A program made the translations under genes and the position numbers. The notes beneath the pieces are model-generated. The model was not told the origin of the DNA. It searched no databases and saw only the letters and a list, made by a program, of their open reading frames with translations. From assembly GCA_029880755.1 (NCBI GenBank), contig JAOUNW010000102.1:1-7147 (forward strand): DNA of 7,147 bases, in the 5' to 3' direction. Below, piece by piece: positions 5,841 through 7,147 of the stretch. This DNA is from Gammaproteobacteria bacterium. GTDB taxonomy: Bacteria > Pseudomonadota > Gammaproteobacteria > Acidiferrobacterales > SZUA-150. How positions within the stretch are numbered: position 1 is the first letter of the stretch; every line of letters begins with the position of its first letter.

Positions 5841-7147
5841 CTATCTGAAGTAAGTATCCATCATATCAGGTTCTGCGATAAGGAAACCTTGGGCATAGTC
5901 AACACCTATTTCCCTTAATTTATCCATAACATCCTGGCTATCGACAAATTCTGCAATTGTTCTTGTTCCAATGGCATGACCGATATCATTGATAGATCGG
6001 ACAAGCGCCAGGTCCAATGAATTATTTGCAATACCTTTGACAAAGGCGCCATCAATCTTGACATAATCTACCGGGAGATTCTTTAAATAATTGAAAGAAG
6101 ATAGGCCGCTGCCAAAATCATCCAATGAAAAATGGCAACCCGATTCCTTGAATGTCTGCATAAACTTTCTTGCTTGATCAATGTTTTCTACTGCTGCTGT
6201 TTCCGTAATTTCAAAACAGAGCAGCCGTGCCGGTACTCTATGGATTCTCATCTGATCCTGAATGAATGACAGCATTGTATTGTCTCCCAGTGACGCCCCC
6301 GAAATGTTAATACTCCATATATGGCTGCCTGTATCCTGATTACGATTGAAATAATATCCTAATCGACTTATCGCTGTTTCAATCACCCAGCGATCGATAT
6401 TAGTCATTATATTGTATCGTTCCGCAGCCGGAATAAATGTTCCCGGCAAGACAATATCGTCATTCTCATCCCTGAGCCGCAGCAATATCTCATAATGACA
6501 CTCCTGGTTATTTGACAGAGATATAATAGGTTGTGAATAAAGGAGAAATCGCCCTTCACCAAGCGCCCAGTTCAGACGGGACACCCACTGCATATCCCCA
6601 TGACGCTTCGCCAGCTCCGCGTCGCCATGCTGAAATATTTGTATCCTGCCACGCCCCTTTTCCTTGGCAACATAGCACGCGGCATCTGCCTCACTTAGTA
6701 TTTCCTGGATATCCTTACTATCCGCATTAACCGGTACAAGGCCGATACTTACCCCTAATTCAAATACCTGGTCCCCCCAATTAAACTGGAAACTTCTAAC
6801 TGTATCGCATAGTTTCTCACCAATCTGTCTTGCCTGATCAAGCGAACAATTATGAAGCAAGATCCCGAATTCATCTCCACCAAGACGACCCAAGGTATCA
6901 CTTTCGCGCAAATGGTAACTTAAAAGATGGGAAAGCTGGCGAAGTAATCTGTCTCCAACTGTATGGCCGCAGGTATCGTTAATAATCTTGAATTGATCCA
7001 AATCCAAATAGCAGAGCGCGTGCTGATAATTAAACCCCTTCGCCTGCAACAAAGACTCCGACAAGCGCCGCTCAAACTCCCGTCTATTAACCAGATTTGT
7101 AAGTGCATCGTGAGTGGCATGATAGGAAAGCAAATGCGATGCGCTGC
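5841..7147 (-). CDS. GGDEF-EAL cyclic-di-GMP protein, N-terminus beyond the window
   Basis: The C-terminal part, about 435 residues, of a dual-domain cyclic-di-GMP enzyme is visible. The reading frame stays open to the right edge, so the start and any sensor domain are missing. The GGDEF domain (about 7115-6640) has DLDQFKIIND, an intact GGDEF motif (6881-6867) and the inhibitory-site RESD (6908-6897) exactly five residues before it. This predicts an active diguanylate cyclase with product feedback. The EAL domain (about 6580-5860) has EIL in place of EAL (6491-6483), keeping the ExLxR glutamate and arginine. It also keeps INISG, FEITET, LDDFGSG (double Asp at 6122-6117), VKIDG, the later Glu in AEFVD, and AQGF. 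The metal-binding residues therefore look complete and phosphodiesterase activity is plausible. GGDEF-EAL proteins usually carry N-terminal PAS, GAF or membrane sensors; none can be seen here. Confidence 0.95.
   Translation of the reverse strand, partial: SASHLLSYHATHDALTNLVNRREFERRLSESLLQAKGFNYQHALCYLDLDQFKIINDTCGHTVGDRLLRQLSHLLSYHLRESDTLGRLGGDEFGILLHNCSLDQARQIGEKLCDTVRSFQFNWGDQVFELGVSIGLVPVNADSKDIQEILSEADAACYVAKEKGRGRIQIFQHGDAELAKRHGDMQWVSRLNWALGEGRFLLYSQPIISLSNNQECHYEILLRLRDENDDIVLPGTFIPAAERYNIMTNIDRWVIETAISRLGYYFNRNQDTGSHIWSINISGASLGDNTMLSFIQDQMRIHRVPARLLCFEITETAAVENIDQARKFMQTFKESGCHFSLDDFGSGLSSFNYLKNLPVDYVKIDGAFVKGIANNSLDLALVRSINDIGHAIGTRTIAEFVDSQDVMDKLREIGVDYAQGFLIAEPDMMDTYFR

Overview
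This 7,147-bp window of moderate GC is fully chromosomal in character, with no RNA gene, insertion sequence, phage gene or CRISPR array. The acetyl-CoA synthetase, the FNR-type regulator and the cyclic-di-GMP proteins look most like proteobacterial, probably gammaproteobacterial, proteins. The assignment rests on protein resemblance only, and I cannot name a genus.

Layout. Two genes lie on the + strand: an AMP-forming acetyl-CoA synthetase (acs, 150-2117) and, after a 280-bp regulatory gap, a Crp/FNR-family regulator (2398-3138). The gap carries a perfect FNR-type box at 2302-2315. The rest of the window is on the - strand. Read in its transcription direction it holds a GGDEF-EAL cyclic-di-GMP protein (7147-5841, N-terminus beyond the right edge), a DUF2279/YfiM-like envelope protein (5696-4746), an OsmC-family protein (4683-4225), a PilZ-domain protein (4147-3818) and a short cation diffusion facilitator (3764-3159). 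The regulator and the transporter converge with 20 bp between their stop codons. The gaps in the - strand run are 144, 62, 77 and 53 bp, so it is more likely several short transcription units than one tight operon. Positions 1-149 hold only the acs leader and one weak FNR-like match.

How the parts may work together. Acs feeds acetate into acetyl-CoA. The FNR-like protein probably senses oxygen or redox state and may control its own gene. OsmC proteins handle organic peroxides. The GGDEF-EAL and PilZ proteins are a possible maker/breaker and reader of cyclic-di-GMP. A common theme of redox and surface-lifestyle adaptation is possible but is inference.

Best leads. (1) The FNR-like protein keeps three N-terminal cluster cysteines but has arginine (CGT, one base from TGT) where E. 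coli FNR has its fourth ligand Cys122. Its only other cysteine sits where E. coli has Arg72, a reciprocal swap. (2) A perfect FNR box lies upstream of that same gene. (3) A 12-bp direct repeat with an exact 21-bp period, containing alternating half-sites, lies just upstream of the osmC-like gene. (4) The transporter lacks the CDF cytoplasmic domain and has CxxxD in place of the usual HxxxD metal site. I found no convincing wholly new multi-gene system.
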